Positions 52,357 to 61,185 of a stretch of DNA of 64,000 nt are shown here, in pieces (positions within the stretch are counted from its first letter, which is position 1; each line of letters starts with the position of its first letter). A model generated the notes under the pieces. That model was not told the DNA's origin. It made no database searches and was given only the letters and a program-made list of their open reading frames with translations. The stretch is from contig NZ_CP047095.1 of NCBI RefSeq assembly GCF_009806575.1, forward strand, positions 4,034,001 through 4,098,000, written 5' to 3'. The DNA is from Rossellomorea marisflavi. Lineage in GTDB: Bacteria; Bacillota; Bacilli; Bacillales; Bacillaceae_B. The translations under genes and the position numbers were made by a program.

Positions 52357-53408
52357 CTAAAGTCGGCGCCTCACCAGGATGGCGGGCCGCTCTTGTTGTG
52401 CTCCATCCAGCTGAACCGTTTCCACAGGAAAGTCACCCGTGAAAGTGAGAATCTTTGGTTCATCTTCCACTAGAATGGTATCCTCTGATTTTACTCCTGC
52501 AATACTTGGGTTCCAAGCATAAATCTGATCATTTTTCACATATTTCGCCGAAAGTCCGGGAAGAAGGAGCTGCTCTCGGGAGGCGAAACCGCTCAACCCC
52601 CCCTGATGATGAAAGGTCCATTCTTCTGGAAATCCTGTATCTTCGTACGCCTGCGTCATTTCATTGAAAAGGTGCGCGTAATCAGTACCGGAACGGGTGG
52701 CATTGATTATGCGCGCATCAATGGTGGCGACGGCTTCATGTCTCCTTGTGAGCTCTTCGCCCGGACTACCAAAATGAACCAGGCGCGAGACAGACATGAA
52801 CCGCCCCTTCCTCCTTCCGCACAGGACAAGAAGAACGTACTCATCGATCACTGCATCCGTCGGCAGGGGATGCCTTCTCGTAAACACCCGGCGATCTGCC
52901 GCCACGAGGTTCACCACCGGTTCGATTCCCCTTTCCCAGCAGGCTTTCGCCACGAGTCCGGCCACTTCGAACTCTGTCATCCCCCGTGTAAGGTGGAAGG
53001 CCGCGTTCTCGATGGCAGCCGCCGTTTCTTTCCCGAATGTCTTCACCTCTACCTTCTCATCAGGAAGGACGGTGGTCCGCAGGGGCTGCAGGATTCCTTC
53101 CAGCTCCTGATCAGTCGTATAGCCTTCCAGTGAAAGGGGCTCATACCAGGGAAACTCCCGAACGTCATAAAAATGTGAGCCAAACTCCTCCTCGATCAGT
53201 CTCTTTCCCTCTATATTGTTCACAAACAAGGTGACGTCTTCGCCCGTCAACAGGATGGAGGCCACTGCCCTTTCCGTTGCCGGGTTGACATGACTCCTCC
53301 CCCGGTCAGCCATGATACATTTTTTTGCTGTGTGAGGAGGACCGCTTTTGTATGGCTTTCTGCAAGGACCTTCCTGAGCCCTGTCACTTTCTGTTGAAAC
53401 AAATTCAT
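52357..53408 (-). pseudogene. M24-family (aminopeptidase P-like) protein, frameshifted near the N-terminus
   Basis: From ATG 53408 (GGAAGTGG upstream) the frame reads MNLFQQKVTGLRKVLAESHT and LTQQKNVSWLTGG, a typical creatinase N-domain start. It then leaves frame at the run of five C (53299-53303, plus strand). With one base added it continues as RSHVNPATERAVASILLTGE and the pita-bread domain to 52357. The five metal ligands of M24 peptidases are not obvious (TDYAHLF, HHQGGL, EDTILVEDEP are what remains), so even an intact protein may lack peptidase activity. Confidence 0.75.
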
Positions 53409-53442
53409 TTGGCCACTTCCATTCTTTTCGTGATTTTCGTGA

Positions 53443-53473
53443 AAAAAGGCCCTGCACATTTCGGTGCAGAACC
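53443..53473 (-). terminator. Terminator of the iolB-like gene
   Basis: Minus strand CTGCAC CGAAAT GTGCAG followed by GGCCTTTTTTC, nine bases after the stop codon. Confidence 0.8.
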
Positions 53474-53481
53474 GTTGGATC

Positions 53482-54285
53482 TTATTTGTCGTGAAGCCAT
53501 TTATGGTCTGGGTCTTCGTATGGATTGAGCTTGCGTCCGGTTTCTCCAGCCATGAACCATAGGTAATACACTCTGTAACCGCCGGCGCTTCCGACGGGAT
53601 GGTAGCCTACATCAATGGCAAAGCTGTCCCCGTGGCGGATCGGATAGGCAGTGTCGATGGATCCGTCTTTTGTGTAGTGGTGCTGGACACCGAAGCCTTG
53701 TTCGGGATCAACCTGATAATGGTAGATTTCTTCGAGATTCGGTTCTTCGGGAGCGAATTCCCCGTCATGCTTGTGAGGTGGATAGCCTGACCACTGACCT
53801 TCATCATTGATCGTTTCCCCGAGGACGATGCGGTCCACCTTGCCATCTGCATTGTCAGCAAGAATGTCATAGACGGTCCTGTTCCACTGCTTTTCACCGC
53901 GCTTATGAACCGTGACTTGATCCGGACCGACGACGAACGGTGCGAATTTATTTTCGGCCTTCACCTTGCAGACGGCAATCTTGACGTCTGTTTCCGCCTT
54001 CACGCTGAAAGAAGATTGAATCGGCACATACACGGTCGTCGCCTGGCCATCGAACACGGAAGAACGACCGCCGAGACCTGTCCATTCTTCTCCGTCTGCC
54101 CCAATGCTAGCCTTACCGGTCAATATGACAAGAGCATGCTCATAGTCGCCTGTCTGCCCTGAAAATTCCTCTCCTTCATCAAGTTGAAGCTTTCCGAATG
54201 AAAGAAATTCGAGATGTTCATAGTCTTCTCCGAAGATATCCTGGTAGCCTTTTTGATCACTTGCTTTGATGAATCGTGTCATCAT
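53482..54285 (-). CDS. iolB: 5-deoxy-glucuronate isomerase family protein (IolB-like)
   Basis: 267 residues, double cupin of the KduI/IolB family. The metal-site stretch reads WSGYPPHKHDGEF with the later EEIYHYQVDPEQGFGVQHHY and DVGYHPVGSAGGYRVYYLWF, which is IolB-like and unlike KduI (PAHTHDRRMEVYFYF type). IolB acts on 5-deoxyglucuronate in inositol breakdown, but no other iol gene is nearby and the promoter carries the same operator as uxaAB. A uronate isomerase role is therefore possible, since uxaC is not in the window. AAGGGGG precedes the ATG. Confidence 0.85.
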   Translation of the reverse strand: MMTRFIKASDQKGYQDIFGEDYEHLEFLSFGKLQLDEGEEFSGQTGDYEHALVILTGKASIGADGEEWTGLGGRSSVFDGQATTVYVPIQSSFSVKAETDVKIAVCKVKAENKFAPFVVGPDQVTVHKRGEKQWNRTVYDILADNADGKVDRIVLGETINDEGQWSGYPPHKHDGEFAPEEPNLEEIYHYQVDPEQGFGVQHHYTKDGSIDTAYPIRHGDSFAIDVGYHPVGSAGGYRVYYLWFMAGETGRKLNPYEDPDHKWLHDK

Positions 54286-54299
54286 GCCATCCCCCTTAA

Positions 54300-54317
54300 A
54301 ATAACAACGTTGTTATT
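54300..54317. promoter_or_regulatory. Palindromic operator AATAACAACGTTGTTATT in front of the iolB-like gene
   Basis: Identical over all 18 bases to the site at 30501-30518. It lies four bases downstream of the -10 box, between promoter and ribosome site. Confidence 0.8.
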
Positions 54318-54321
54318 TTGA

Positions 54322-54350
54322 AGTATACGTGATTAGTCAGAATGTTTCAA
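54322..54350 (-). promoter_or_regulatory. Sigma-A promoter of the iolB-like gene
   Basis: Minus strand TTGAAA, 17-base spacer, TATACT. Confidence 0.75.
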
Positions 54351-54375
54351 CTCATAAATGAGTAGAAGTGAAAAA

Positions 54376-54412
54376 AGATGAACCCGGGTTTCGATCAAAC
54401 CGGGATCATCTT
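54376..54412 (-). terminator. Terminator of ywlC
   Basis: Minus strand GATGATCCCGGTTTGATC pairs through GATnnCCCGG/CCGGG arms with AACCCGGGTTCATC, followed by TTTTTTC. Confidence 0.8.
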
Positions 54413-54417
54413 TTCTT

Positions 54418-55458
54418 TTAAGGGCGGAGAATGCGGTGGCCGGCTGCTTTTTGCAGACGGTTCATGACCGCGAGACCGACGCCCTCTTCCGGGAACACTT
54501 CGGAATAGATGATATCAAGTTCATATTTGTTGAACGCTCTCAGCGTGTCATACAGATGATGAGCGACGCTGAGCAGGTCGCTCCTTGATCCCGCTGTCAA
54601 GATGACCTCGGCTTCATAAAGAGAAGCACACTCCTCCGTGGTCAGGACCCCCACTTTCAATCCTTCCCGCTTCCTGTCATCAACAAGCTTCTGGATGTCT
54701 TCCCGGGTTCCCTCCACAAGATAGACAGGAGCATCCGGGGCATAATGGGTATACTTCATTCCAGGGGACTTCGGCGCCCCTTTCCCTTCCTTCAGTGAAG
54801 GATCCACGTCTACCCGGCCCACGACTTCTTCAAGCTGCTCTCTCGTGACGCCTCCCGGGCGGAGGACCACAGGGATATCCGATGTGCAATCCACTACCGT
54901 CGACTCCACCCCGACGCCCGTTTCACCACCATCGACGACACCTGCAATCTTTCCATCAAGATCCTCGATGACATGAAGGGCCGTTGTCGGACTCGGCCTG
55001 CCGGACCGGTTGGCACTCGGTGCAGCGATGGGAAGTCCGCTTTCCTCGATGAGGGATAGGGCGACAGGATGGTCCGGCATCCTGATTCCCACTGAATCCA
55101 AACCGGCGGTCACACGTTGAGAGAAAACGCCTGGTTTATTTTTAAAGATCAAGGTGAGGGGACCCGGCCAATATGCATCCATGAGCAGATGAGCCTTATC
55201 CGGAATCTCCTCTACCAGTTCAGTCAGCTGTTGTTTGTTCTCAATGTGGACAATGAGTGGATTATCGGACGGCCTGCCTTTAGCCAGGAAAATCTTTTCG
55301 ACGGCTTCGTCAGAGGTAGCGTTCGCTCCGAGGCCATAAACGGTCTCTGTCGGAAAGGCCACCGTTTCATTTCTACGTAAATGGGTAGCCGCATCCACAA
55401 TCTGTGGATAACTTTTTTTGTTACCCACATCGTTTTCCACATTCCAAATTTTCATCAT
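54418..55458 (-). CDS. ywlC: Threonylcarbamoyl-AMP synthase (Sua5/YwlC)
   Basis: Makes threonylcarbamoyl-AMP from threonine, bicarbonate and ATP for the t6A37 modification of tRNA. 346 residues: YrdC domain (about 15-210) with ETVYGLGANATSDEAVEKIF, KGRPSDNPLIVHI, SANRSGRPSPT, and the Sua5 C-terminal domain from about 230, joined by a linker with SPGMKYTHYAPDAPVYLVEG. ATG at 55458 lies nine bases from AAAGGTGG and gives the same length as B. subtilis YwlC. DnaA boxes surround its start (55403-55819). Confidence 0.95.
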   Translation of the reverse strand: MMKIWNVENDVGNKKSYPQIVDAATHLRRNETVAFPTETVYGLGANATSDEAVEKIFLAKGRPSDNPLIVHIENKQQLTELVEEIPDKAHLLMDAYWPGPLTLIFKNKPGVFSQRVTAGLDSVGIRMPDHPVALSLIEESGLPIAAPSANRSGRPSPTTALHVIEDLDGKIAGVVDGGETGVGVESTVVDCTSDIPVVLRPGGVTREQLEEVVGRVDVDPSLKEGKGAPKSPGMKYTHYAPDAPVYLVEGTREDIQKLVDDRKREGLKVGVLTTEECASLYEAEVILTAGSRSDLLSVAHHLYDTLRAFNKYELDIIYSEVFPEEGVGLAVMNRLQKAAGHRILRP

Positions 55459-55819
55459 CGTGTTCATCCACCTTTTCCATTCGCTTGGCCACTTATTCAC
55501 TGGATGGGGATAAACCCTTAATAAATAAGCTTTCTCTGCGATTGCTCTTTTGAAAGTATAAAAGAAAAGAGTGAATTTCTCAAGTGCTATCCACAATCCG
55601 TGTACAATTCGGAAACGACTGTGGATAACCCTGTGGATGAGTGTGTATAATTTCTGAAAACATCAATTGTTTTGTCATTATGGTTTTCTCTTTCTGTTGG
55701 GATTTCGCTCCAACAGGAATAAAGCGGTTCCCATTTTGACCCTTTCTAGCTCATTTTCATTATAACGAACAATGTCACATCTCCAGCTTCATGACCATAC
55801 AGTTATCCACAGTGGATAA
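55403..55819. promoter_or_regulatory. DnaA-box cluster between ywlB and ywlC
   Basis: Three perfect TTATCCACA boxes (55403-55411 and 55620-55628 on the minus strand, 55803-55811 on the plus strand) and three with one mismatch (CTATCCACA 55587-55595, TGTGGATGA 55632-55640, AGTGGATAA 55811-55819). They cover the first codons of ywlC, the gene-free 55459-55774 and the last codons of ywlB. B. subtilis also has a chromosomal DnaA-binding cluster at ywlC. Confidence 0.75.
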
Positions 55820-56209
55820 CTTCTGCGCGTGGACGAATCCCGCTAAATCATCAACGAAAGAACTTTCACTGAATCCGAGAAGGTGGAAGAATCGCAGGGA
55901 AGCCTGCCGGTTCGTAATGAGATAGAGTCTTTCGATTTCCTTTTCTTTCGCAAGCTTCAAGCTTTCCTGGAAAAGGGCAAATAACTCTTCGGTGCTGAAT
56001 GATGGTGTGACGACGAGGGAACGCAGGAGCCCCACTTTCCCCCGGGTCTCGATTCCCAATGTCCCGATGATGTCTCCTTCTTCATTCTCTACGACAAGGA
56101 AGCGGTCGATGCTTCCGTATACACCTTCCGTGCTTAAGTCCGCCTGCTTTAAAAAGGCAATGATCGGCAGTGCGTCGGCGATCACAGCCTGACGAATGGT
56201 CTTCGACAT
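55775..56209 (-). CDS. ywlB: GNAT-family N-acetyltransferase YwlB
   Basis: 144 residues: MSKTIRQAVIADALPIIAFL start, acetyl-CoA region near LLRSLVVTPSFSTEELFALF and RQASLRFFHLLGFSESSF. The classical RxxGxG loop is degenerate (TPSFSTEE), so activity is uncertain. Substrate unknown. GGGAGG precedes the ATG. Position between spoIIR and ywlC as in B. subtilis. Confidence 0.85.
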   Translation of the reverse strand: MSKTIRQAVIADALPIIAFLKQADLSTEGVYGSIDRFLVVENEEGDIIGTLGIETRGKVGLLRSLVVTPSFSTEELFALFQESLKLAKEKEIERLYLITNRQASLRFFHLLGFSESSFVDDLAGFVHAQKLSTVDNCMVMKLEM

Positions 56210-56273
56210 AATGATTGTCCTCCCTTTTCTATCATCCTTACTGTAAGTGTATGAGTAGCTAGAGAAAGTAGAA

Positions 56274-56302
56274 CAAAAAAAGAGAGCCCGCTCGGCTCCC
56301 TT
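56274..56302 (-). terminator. Terminator of spoIIR
   Basis: Minus strand GAGCC GAGC GGGCTC followed by TCTTTTTTTG. Confidence 0.75.
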
Positions 56303-56307
56303 CAAGC

Positions 56308-57195
56308 TTATTGAAATAATCCTTTGACCATATCGACGATGAAGAAGCGTACTTCGACTTCTTCCTCTTCCTCTTCGGCAAATACCGGCTGCTTCTGAGC
56401 TTCTTCTGAATCAGGAGTCATCTGTGCCTCAACCGTTTGTACTTCTTCTGTCAGAGGCTGCTTTCCTTCTTCTGCTTTGACCGCGGTTTCTTCCACAGCA
56501 GGATCTGTGTCCGCTTTTGGAGTTGCCCCCTCCTCTGGATCCTCGGCAAGGGTGTCCTCTTCTTGAACGTCCGCTTTCGGCGCAGCGTCTTGTTTCACTT
56601 CCGGTTCTTCCATCACACGGTCATCCGCTGTGGTGACCTCCTTGCCGCTCGCTTCGACTTTCGTTTCGAATCCCTGGCTGCTGACGGCATTCCCAGTAGA
56701 GAAATCAAGGAAGCATAGGGGCGGATACAGGACGCACCACCAGTTGGCTCCTTCTCCTTTTCCCAGGGTGATCAGGACCGCTTCGTATTCCCCAGCCGGA
56801 TAGAGGAACTGACCGTAAAGCTTGGTCGGAAAATCGACTTTACCGAATTCGATGGCTACATCCTGGGTTACCCCTTCTTCTTTCAACACGTCCTGGGCAA
56901 TTTCCTTCAATTGCGGCAGTCCTTCCTTTATGACGTGCTTGGCTTCTTCCTTATCCTCAAGCTCCGATACCCAGCTCGTGATTTCCTTGTTGACCTCATC
57001 GCGGACGAGGCGCTTGACGTTTTGATCTTCATCCCGGTCGCTGTTGGCCAGTATCCTGAGCCTGATCGCATCCTCCGGAATCATGACGGTTTCCTGTGCG
57101 CTTGTTACGGCTTCTTGCTTCGGAATATATAAACTCAAGATCGTGCCCACTGATAGAATGAGTAAGTAGCTTAATACCAATTGTTTTGTTTTCAT
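56308..57195 (-). CDS. spoIIR: Stage II sporulation protein R
   Basis: Forespore-secreted protein that triggers SpoIIGA to process pro-sigma-E. 295 residues: signal/anchor (LVLSYLLILSVGTILSLYIP), core with IRLRILANSDRDEDQNVKRL, VAIEFGKVDFPTKLYGQFLY and the active Cys-rich GANWWCVLYPPLCFLDFSTG. An acidic Glu/Pro/Ala-rich insertion of about 100 residues (about 175-280) precedes the conserved tail VRFFIVDMVKGLFQ; the protein is about 70 residues longer than the B. subtilis one. ATG 57195 follows AAGGTGG. Confidence 0.93.
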   Translation of the reverse strand: MKTKQLVLSYLLILSVGTILSLYIPKQEAVTSAQETVMIPEDAIRLRILANSDRDEDQNVKRLVRDEVNKEITSWVSELEDKEEAKHVIKEGLPQLKEIAQDVLKEEGVTQDVAIEFGKVDFPTKLYGQFLYPAGEYEAVLITLGKGEGANWWCVLYPPLCFLDFSTGNAVSSQGFETKVEASGKEVTTADDRVMEEPEVKQDAAPKADVQEEDTLAEDPEEGATPKADTDPAVEETAVKAEEGKQPLTEEVQTVEAQMTPDSEEAQKQPVFAEEEEEEVEVRFFIVDMVKGLFQ

Positions 57196-57329
57196 GTTTC
57201 TCTCCACCTTCCCTTAGTCACATTGTGGACAAGGTGGGGACATCTTAAACTAGTAAAATGATTTTTTTCTCCTTTTTTATTCTCAGGTCAGATCCTGTCA
57301 TTCTATCAATCTATGTTCTGGCTAAAACA

Positions 57330-57366
57330 AAAGCGCCCCTGCCTTCTTAGAAGACAGGGACGCTTG
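57330..57366 (-). terminator. Terminator of prfA-prmC
   Basis: Minus strand AAGCGTCCCTGTCTTCT pairs with AGAAGGCAGGGGCGCTT and is followed by TTGTTTTAG. Confidence 0.85.
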
Positions 57367-58227
57367 CTATGCTTGCTCACAGAAGACCATCCGGTCCTTT
57401 CCGTTGATATCCATGACCACTTCGACGGACGATCGCGGGAATGCTTGGGTGAGCATTTCCGCCACTGTCTCTCCTTGTCCTGCACCGACCTCGAAGCCGA
57501 TGAGGAATCGTTCGTTCATGATGCGGGGCAGCCCTTCCATGAACCGGCGATACAGGTCATATCCATCTTCTCCACCAAAAAGGGCCAGAGACGGTTCATG
57601 ATCCACTACCACCTCCGACAACGTTTCACGGTCCGAAAGGGGGATATACGGGGGGTTCGAAAGCAACACGTCGAGGGAGACACCTTCTTCCACCAACGGC
57701 TGAAGCAGGTCACCATGATAGAAGGTCACATCTGCCTCCAGGCGTTCTGCATTTCCTTTTGCCACCCCGAGGGCATCCGCTGAAACATCCACGGCCCTTA
57801 CGTTCACATCTCCAACGTACTCAAGAGCAAGGGAAATCGCGATGGCGCCGCTCCCCGTCCCGATATCGGCGGCTTGGATGGTATGGGAGCCGTTGAACAG
57901 CCTTTTCATCCGCTCAAGACTGTAATACACAAGTTCTTCGGTCTCAGGTCGCGGGATCAGCACGTGGCGGTTCACCGTGAAGGTACGTCCATAAAATTCT
58001 TCGCTTCCGATCAAGTGCTGAATCGGTATCCCGGACACATGGGCATCGATGCCGCTCCGGAACTCTTCCCAGAGAGAATCCTCCAAGACCGTTTTCTGCT
58101 CGGCGAAAAGCCTTGCCCGCGACCAATTCAATAGATGACGGAGATAGAGCTCACCCGCATTCTCATCCCGCCCCTGCTCCTTTAAAAAAGAAGAAGCCCA
58201 TCTCAGGGCTTCGAATACCGACGGCAT
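57367..58227 (-). CDS. prmC: Release-factor glutamine methyltransferase
   Basis: Methylates the glutamine of the GGQ motif in RF1/RF2. 286 residues: helical N-domain, SAM-binding [20 protein letters not shown], and the NPPY catalytic motif in [16 protein letters not shown]. Its ATG shares one base with the prfA stop (TGATG), so the pair is coupled. Confidence 0.96.
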   Translation of the reverse strand: MPSVFEALRWASSFLKEQGRDENAGELYLRHLLNWSRARLFAEQKTVLEDSLWEEFRSGIDAHVSGIPIQHLIGSEEFYGRTFTVNRHVLIPRPETEELVYYSLERMKRLFNGSHTIQAADIGTGSGAIAISLALEYVGDVNVRAVDVSADALGVAKGNAERLEADVTFYHGDLLQPLVEEGVSLDVLLSNPPYIPLSDRETLSEVVVDHEPSLALFGGEDGYDLYRRFMEGLPRIMNERFLIGFEVGAGQGETVAEMLTQAFPRSSVEVVMDINGKDRMVFCEQA

Positions 58228-59300
58228 CAGACTTCTTCCATCCGTTCAAGAAGCTTGGATTGGTCTTCAATGATGAGTGCATCGATGACATCATCCATCT
58301 TCCCTTCCAGGATCTGATCAAGCTTCTGAATCGTCAATCCGATGCGGTGGTCGGTGACGCGGTTTTGAGGGAAGTTGTACGTACGGATTCGTTCCGAGCG
58401 GTCCCCCGTACCGACTGCGGACTTACGGGTGGCATCATATTCAGCCTGTGCTTCGCGCTGGAATTTATCATAGACACGGGCACGCAGGACCTTCATGGCC
58501 TTTTCCTTGTTTTTGATCTGGGACTTTTCATCCTGACATGATACAACGACACCGGTCGGCAAGTGAGTCAGGCGCACGGCAGACATGGTCGTGTTGACAC
58601 TCTGTCCTCCGGGTCCGCTGGATGCGAATGTATCGACGCGGATATCTTTATCATGGATATCGACTTCGACCTCTTCTGCTTCCGGCAGGCATGCGACAGT
58701 AGCCGTGGACGTATGGATCCTGCCTCCGGATTCCGTTTCCGGCACACGCTGCACACGGTGGGCACCGTTCTCATACTTCATTTTGGAATAAGCGCCATTC
58801 CCGTTAATCATGAAGATGATCTCCTTGTATCCGCCAACACCGGTGGAGTTCGCTTCCATCACTTCGATCTTCCAGCCCTGGCTTTCCGCAAAACGACTGT
58901 ACATGCGGTAAAGGTCACCTGCAAATAGAGCGGCTTCATCTCCGCCGGCTGCGCCCCTTACCTCCATGATAACGTTCTTGTCATCATTCGGGTCTTTAGG
59001 GATGAGGAGGATCTTAAGGCGCTCTTCAAGTGCGGTGATCTGCTCCTCGAGTTCCGACACTTCTTCCTTCACCATTTCGCGCATATCGGCGTCCAGCTTG
59101 TCGTCGAGCATGGCTTTGGCGTCCTTGTACTGTTGATTCAGTTCTTTATATTCACGATAAGCTTCCACTGTTGCCTGGATATCAGATTGTTCTTTTGAAT
59201 ATTCTCTTAGCTTCTTAGGGTCATTCACAATTTCCGGATCACTCAGCAATTCGTTCAATTTGTCATAGCGATCTTCCACTGCTTGTAAACGATCATACAC
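58227..59300 (-). CDS. prfA: Peptide chain release factor 1
   Basis: Recognises UAA and UAG. 357 residues: codon-recognition PET-type motif within [20 protein letters not shown], and the GGQ loop [23 protein letters not shown] start at 59300 behind TTGAGGTG. Confidence 0.97.
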   Translation of the reverse strand: MYDRLQAVEDRYDKLNELLSDPEIVNDPKKLREYSKEQSDIQATVEAYREYKELNQQYKDAKAMLDDKLDADMREMVKEEVSELEEQITALEERLKILLIPKDPNDDKNVIMEVRGAAGGDEAALFAGDLYRMYSRFAESQGWKIEVMEANSTGVGGYKEIIFMINGNGAYSKMKYENGAHRVQRVPETESGGRIHTSTATVACLPEAEEVEVDIHDKDIRVDTFASSGPGGQSVNTTMSAVRLTHLPTGVVVSCQDEKSQIKNKEKAMKVLRARVYDKFQREAQAEYDATRKSAVGTGDRSERIRTYNFPQNRVTDHRIGLTIQKLDQILEGKMDDVIDALIIEDQSKLLERMEEV

Positions 59301-59420
59301 AGCTATTCACCTCAATTTTAGTCCATAACAGTCTAATTATATTATACCGATTAGGTAAACACAAGATGGTTCACAACGGGAAGAAGACAAGCAGAACCTG
59401 CTCCTGCTTGTCGAAAAATG

Positions 59421-59867
59421 CTATTGTTCCGTGATCTTGACGTTCATATGAAAACGGGGCAGGGCCCTCTCAAGCTCTTCTTTGAGCATGGCTTCGTTTT
59501 TGTCGATTTCGACATGGCCCATCTGCTTCCGGGTGTGAGCCGTGACCCACATCTGGTCTCCGTTGATCCACACTTCATCCGGTTCAAAGGATGATTCATC
59601 CGCCACGACTTGCCGGGCCTTATCGACATACTGACCCATGGATGATGACGTGGCGCCCGGCTGGCTGGACAGATTAGGGAAATTTGGATTTCCATTCGAC
59701 ATGTCCTGTACATTCCGGTCGGATTGCTTCAGACCGTTCTTATGGTTGTTCACGAATCGCGTACCGTTTTGATCTTCATTCGTCCCGAAGCCCGATTCAT
59801 GATTCACGCCACAACCCGCCGTGATGAGCACGAGCCCGCTGCATAAGCAAAAGATGATGTACTTCAT
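59421..59867 (-). CDS. YhcN/YlaJ-family sporulation lipoprotein
   Basis: 148 residues: lipoprotein signal MKYIIFCLCSGLVLITAGCG (lipobox Cys19), an Asn-rich linker, and a C-terminal domain with MGQYVDKARQVVADESSFEP and VWINGDQMWVTAHTRKQMG, the family pattern of spore-membrane lipoproteins. AGGAGGTG precedes the ATG. It lies between prfA and tdk. Confidence 0.82.
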   Translation of the reverse strand: MKYIIFCLCSGLVLITAGCGVNHESGFGTNEDQNGTRFVNNHKNGLKQSDRNVQDMSNGNPNFPNLSSQPGATSSSMGQYVDKARQVVADESSFEPDEVWINGDQMWVTAHTRKQMGHVEIDKNEAMLKEELERALPRFHMNVKITEQ

Positions 59868-59948
59868 CTTCCAACACCTCCTGATGGTTAGGTTTTCCCT
59901 TTCATCGGGAGGTATACAGACACAAGAAGCATGGAAAAATATGAGCAT

Positions 59949-59977
59949 AAAAAAACCGCCTCGAAAAGAGACGGTCA
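59949..59977 (-). terminator. Terminator of tdk
   Basis: Minus strand ACCGTCTC TTTTC GAGGCGGT followed by TTTTTTATG, overlapping the stop codon. Confidence 0.8.
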
Positions 59978-60583
59978 GTTTTTGAGCATATCCGGAGTCA
60001 CACTGACCCCTGTTGGGACTTCATGATGATGGCGGCATCTCGGCTCGTAAGCTTCCGATGCGCCGACAAGGATGATGGGATCATCATAGCATGCAGGTTC
60101 GCCGTTGATGAGGCGCTGTGTCCTGCTTGCCGGCGATCCGCATACGGCACAGACTGCTTGCAGCTTCGTCACTTGCTCGGCGATGGACAGGAGCTCCGGC
60201 ATCGGGCCGAATGGCTCTCCACGGAAATCTTGATCCAGCCCTGCCAGGATAACCCGATATCCGCTGTTTGCAAGCTTCTGGGCTACTCCTACGATGGCAT
60301 CGTCAAAGAACTGCACTTCGTCGATGGCGACCACGTCCACCTTCGGATTCAGATCTTCCAAGATGCTGCTTGCATTCTCCATGGCTTTGGCAATCACAGA
60401 TGTTCCATTATGGGACACCACGGACTCCTCACTATAGCGGTTATCCAACTTTGGTTTGTAGACGGCAATTTCCTGTTTGGCAAATTGAGTCCTTCTGACT
60501 CGGCGGATCAGCTCTTCCGATTTACCCGAAAACATACTGCCGCAAATGACTTCAACCCAACCGGTCTGTTTCATGACATACAC
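59975..60583 (-). CDS. tdk: Thymidine kinase
   Basis: Phosphorylates thymidine. 202 residues: P-loop [25 protein letters not shown], lasso domain with the zinc Cys pair [15 protein letters not shown] and a CRHHHE-type second site (one Cys of the usual pair is replaced by His: RCRHHHEVP versus RCRHCH in B. subtilis). Start at 60583 matches other Tdk N-termini. Confidence 0.95.
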   Translation of the reverse strand: MYVMKQTGWVEVICGSMFSGKSEELIRRVRRTQFAKQEIAVYKPKLDNRYSEESVVSHNGTSVIAKAMENASSILEDLNPKVDVVAIDEVQFFDDAIVGVAQKLANSGYRVILAGLDQDFRGEPFGPMPELLSIAEQVTKLQAVCAVCGSPASRTQRLINGEPACYDDPIILVGASEAYEPRCRHHHEVPTGVSVTPDMLKN

Positions 60584-60741
60584 GAAAGCGTCGCTCCTTT
60601 CCCTGTTTCATCCTTATGTTAAGCATGCCTATATGTAAACGAATCATTCAGGTGATTTTTCCAGAAAAAAAGAGGCACGAAACGCTCCATGCCCGACTTT
60701 TGTCCTGGTAATCAGCCCGAAATCGTAAAATGGGCTAATAA

Positions 60742-60777
60742 AAAACAGGCAAGCATGAACATCCTTGCCTGTTCTGG
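60742..60777 (-). terminator. Terminator of rpmE
   Basis: Minus strand ACAGGCAAG GATGTTCATG CTTGCCTGT followed by TTTTTATT. Confidence 0.85.
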
Positions 60778-60806
60778 AATAGAAGGGACGGTGCCCCTCT
60801 ATTTCA

Positions 60807-61016
60807 TTATTGGTTAGATTTAAGACCGTATTTTTTGTTGAAACGGTCAACACGTCCACCAGCATCCGCGAATTTCTGACGGCCAGTGTAGAATGGATGG
60901 CATTCAGAACAAACCTCAACGCGCATTTCTTCTGCTACTGAACCAGTTTCAAATTCGTTACCGCATGCACATTTCACAGTGATGGTGTTGTACTTTGGAT
61001 GAATTCCTTGTTTCAT
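60807..61016 (-). CDS. rpmE: 50S ribosomal protein L31, zinc-containing type
   Basis: 69 residues. [11 protein letters not shown] and [20 protein letters not shown] carry the Cys ligands of the zinc (C+) form. ATG 61016 is nine bases from AAGGAG. In zinc starvation such L31 is replaced by a C- paralogue in B. subtilis; none is seen in this window. Confidence 0.96.
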   Translation of the reverse strand: MKQGIHPKYNTITVKCACGNEFETGSVAEEMRVEVCSECHPFYTGRQKFADAGGRVDRFNKKYGLKSNQ

Positions 61017-61185
61017 TACGTTCATCTCCTTCCGCCCTGAATCATCTGAAACAGAGTAATTTATTAACGAAGATAAATATGTGATATGAGCATAAGCCTG
61101 ATTAAAAGCCAGCCCCTTACCACATCCAGTTATTCAAAACACATTGATTATATTATAACAAGGTCGTCCCTATCTTGCAACCCTG

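Noticed and set aside
53482..54285. Assignment as KduI (5-keto-4-deoxyuronate isomerase)
   Set aside because: The cupin metal motif and the C-terminal half match IolB more closely than KduI, although the context is uronate metabolism.
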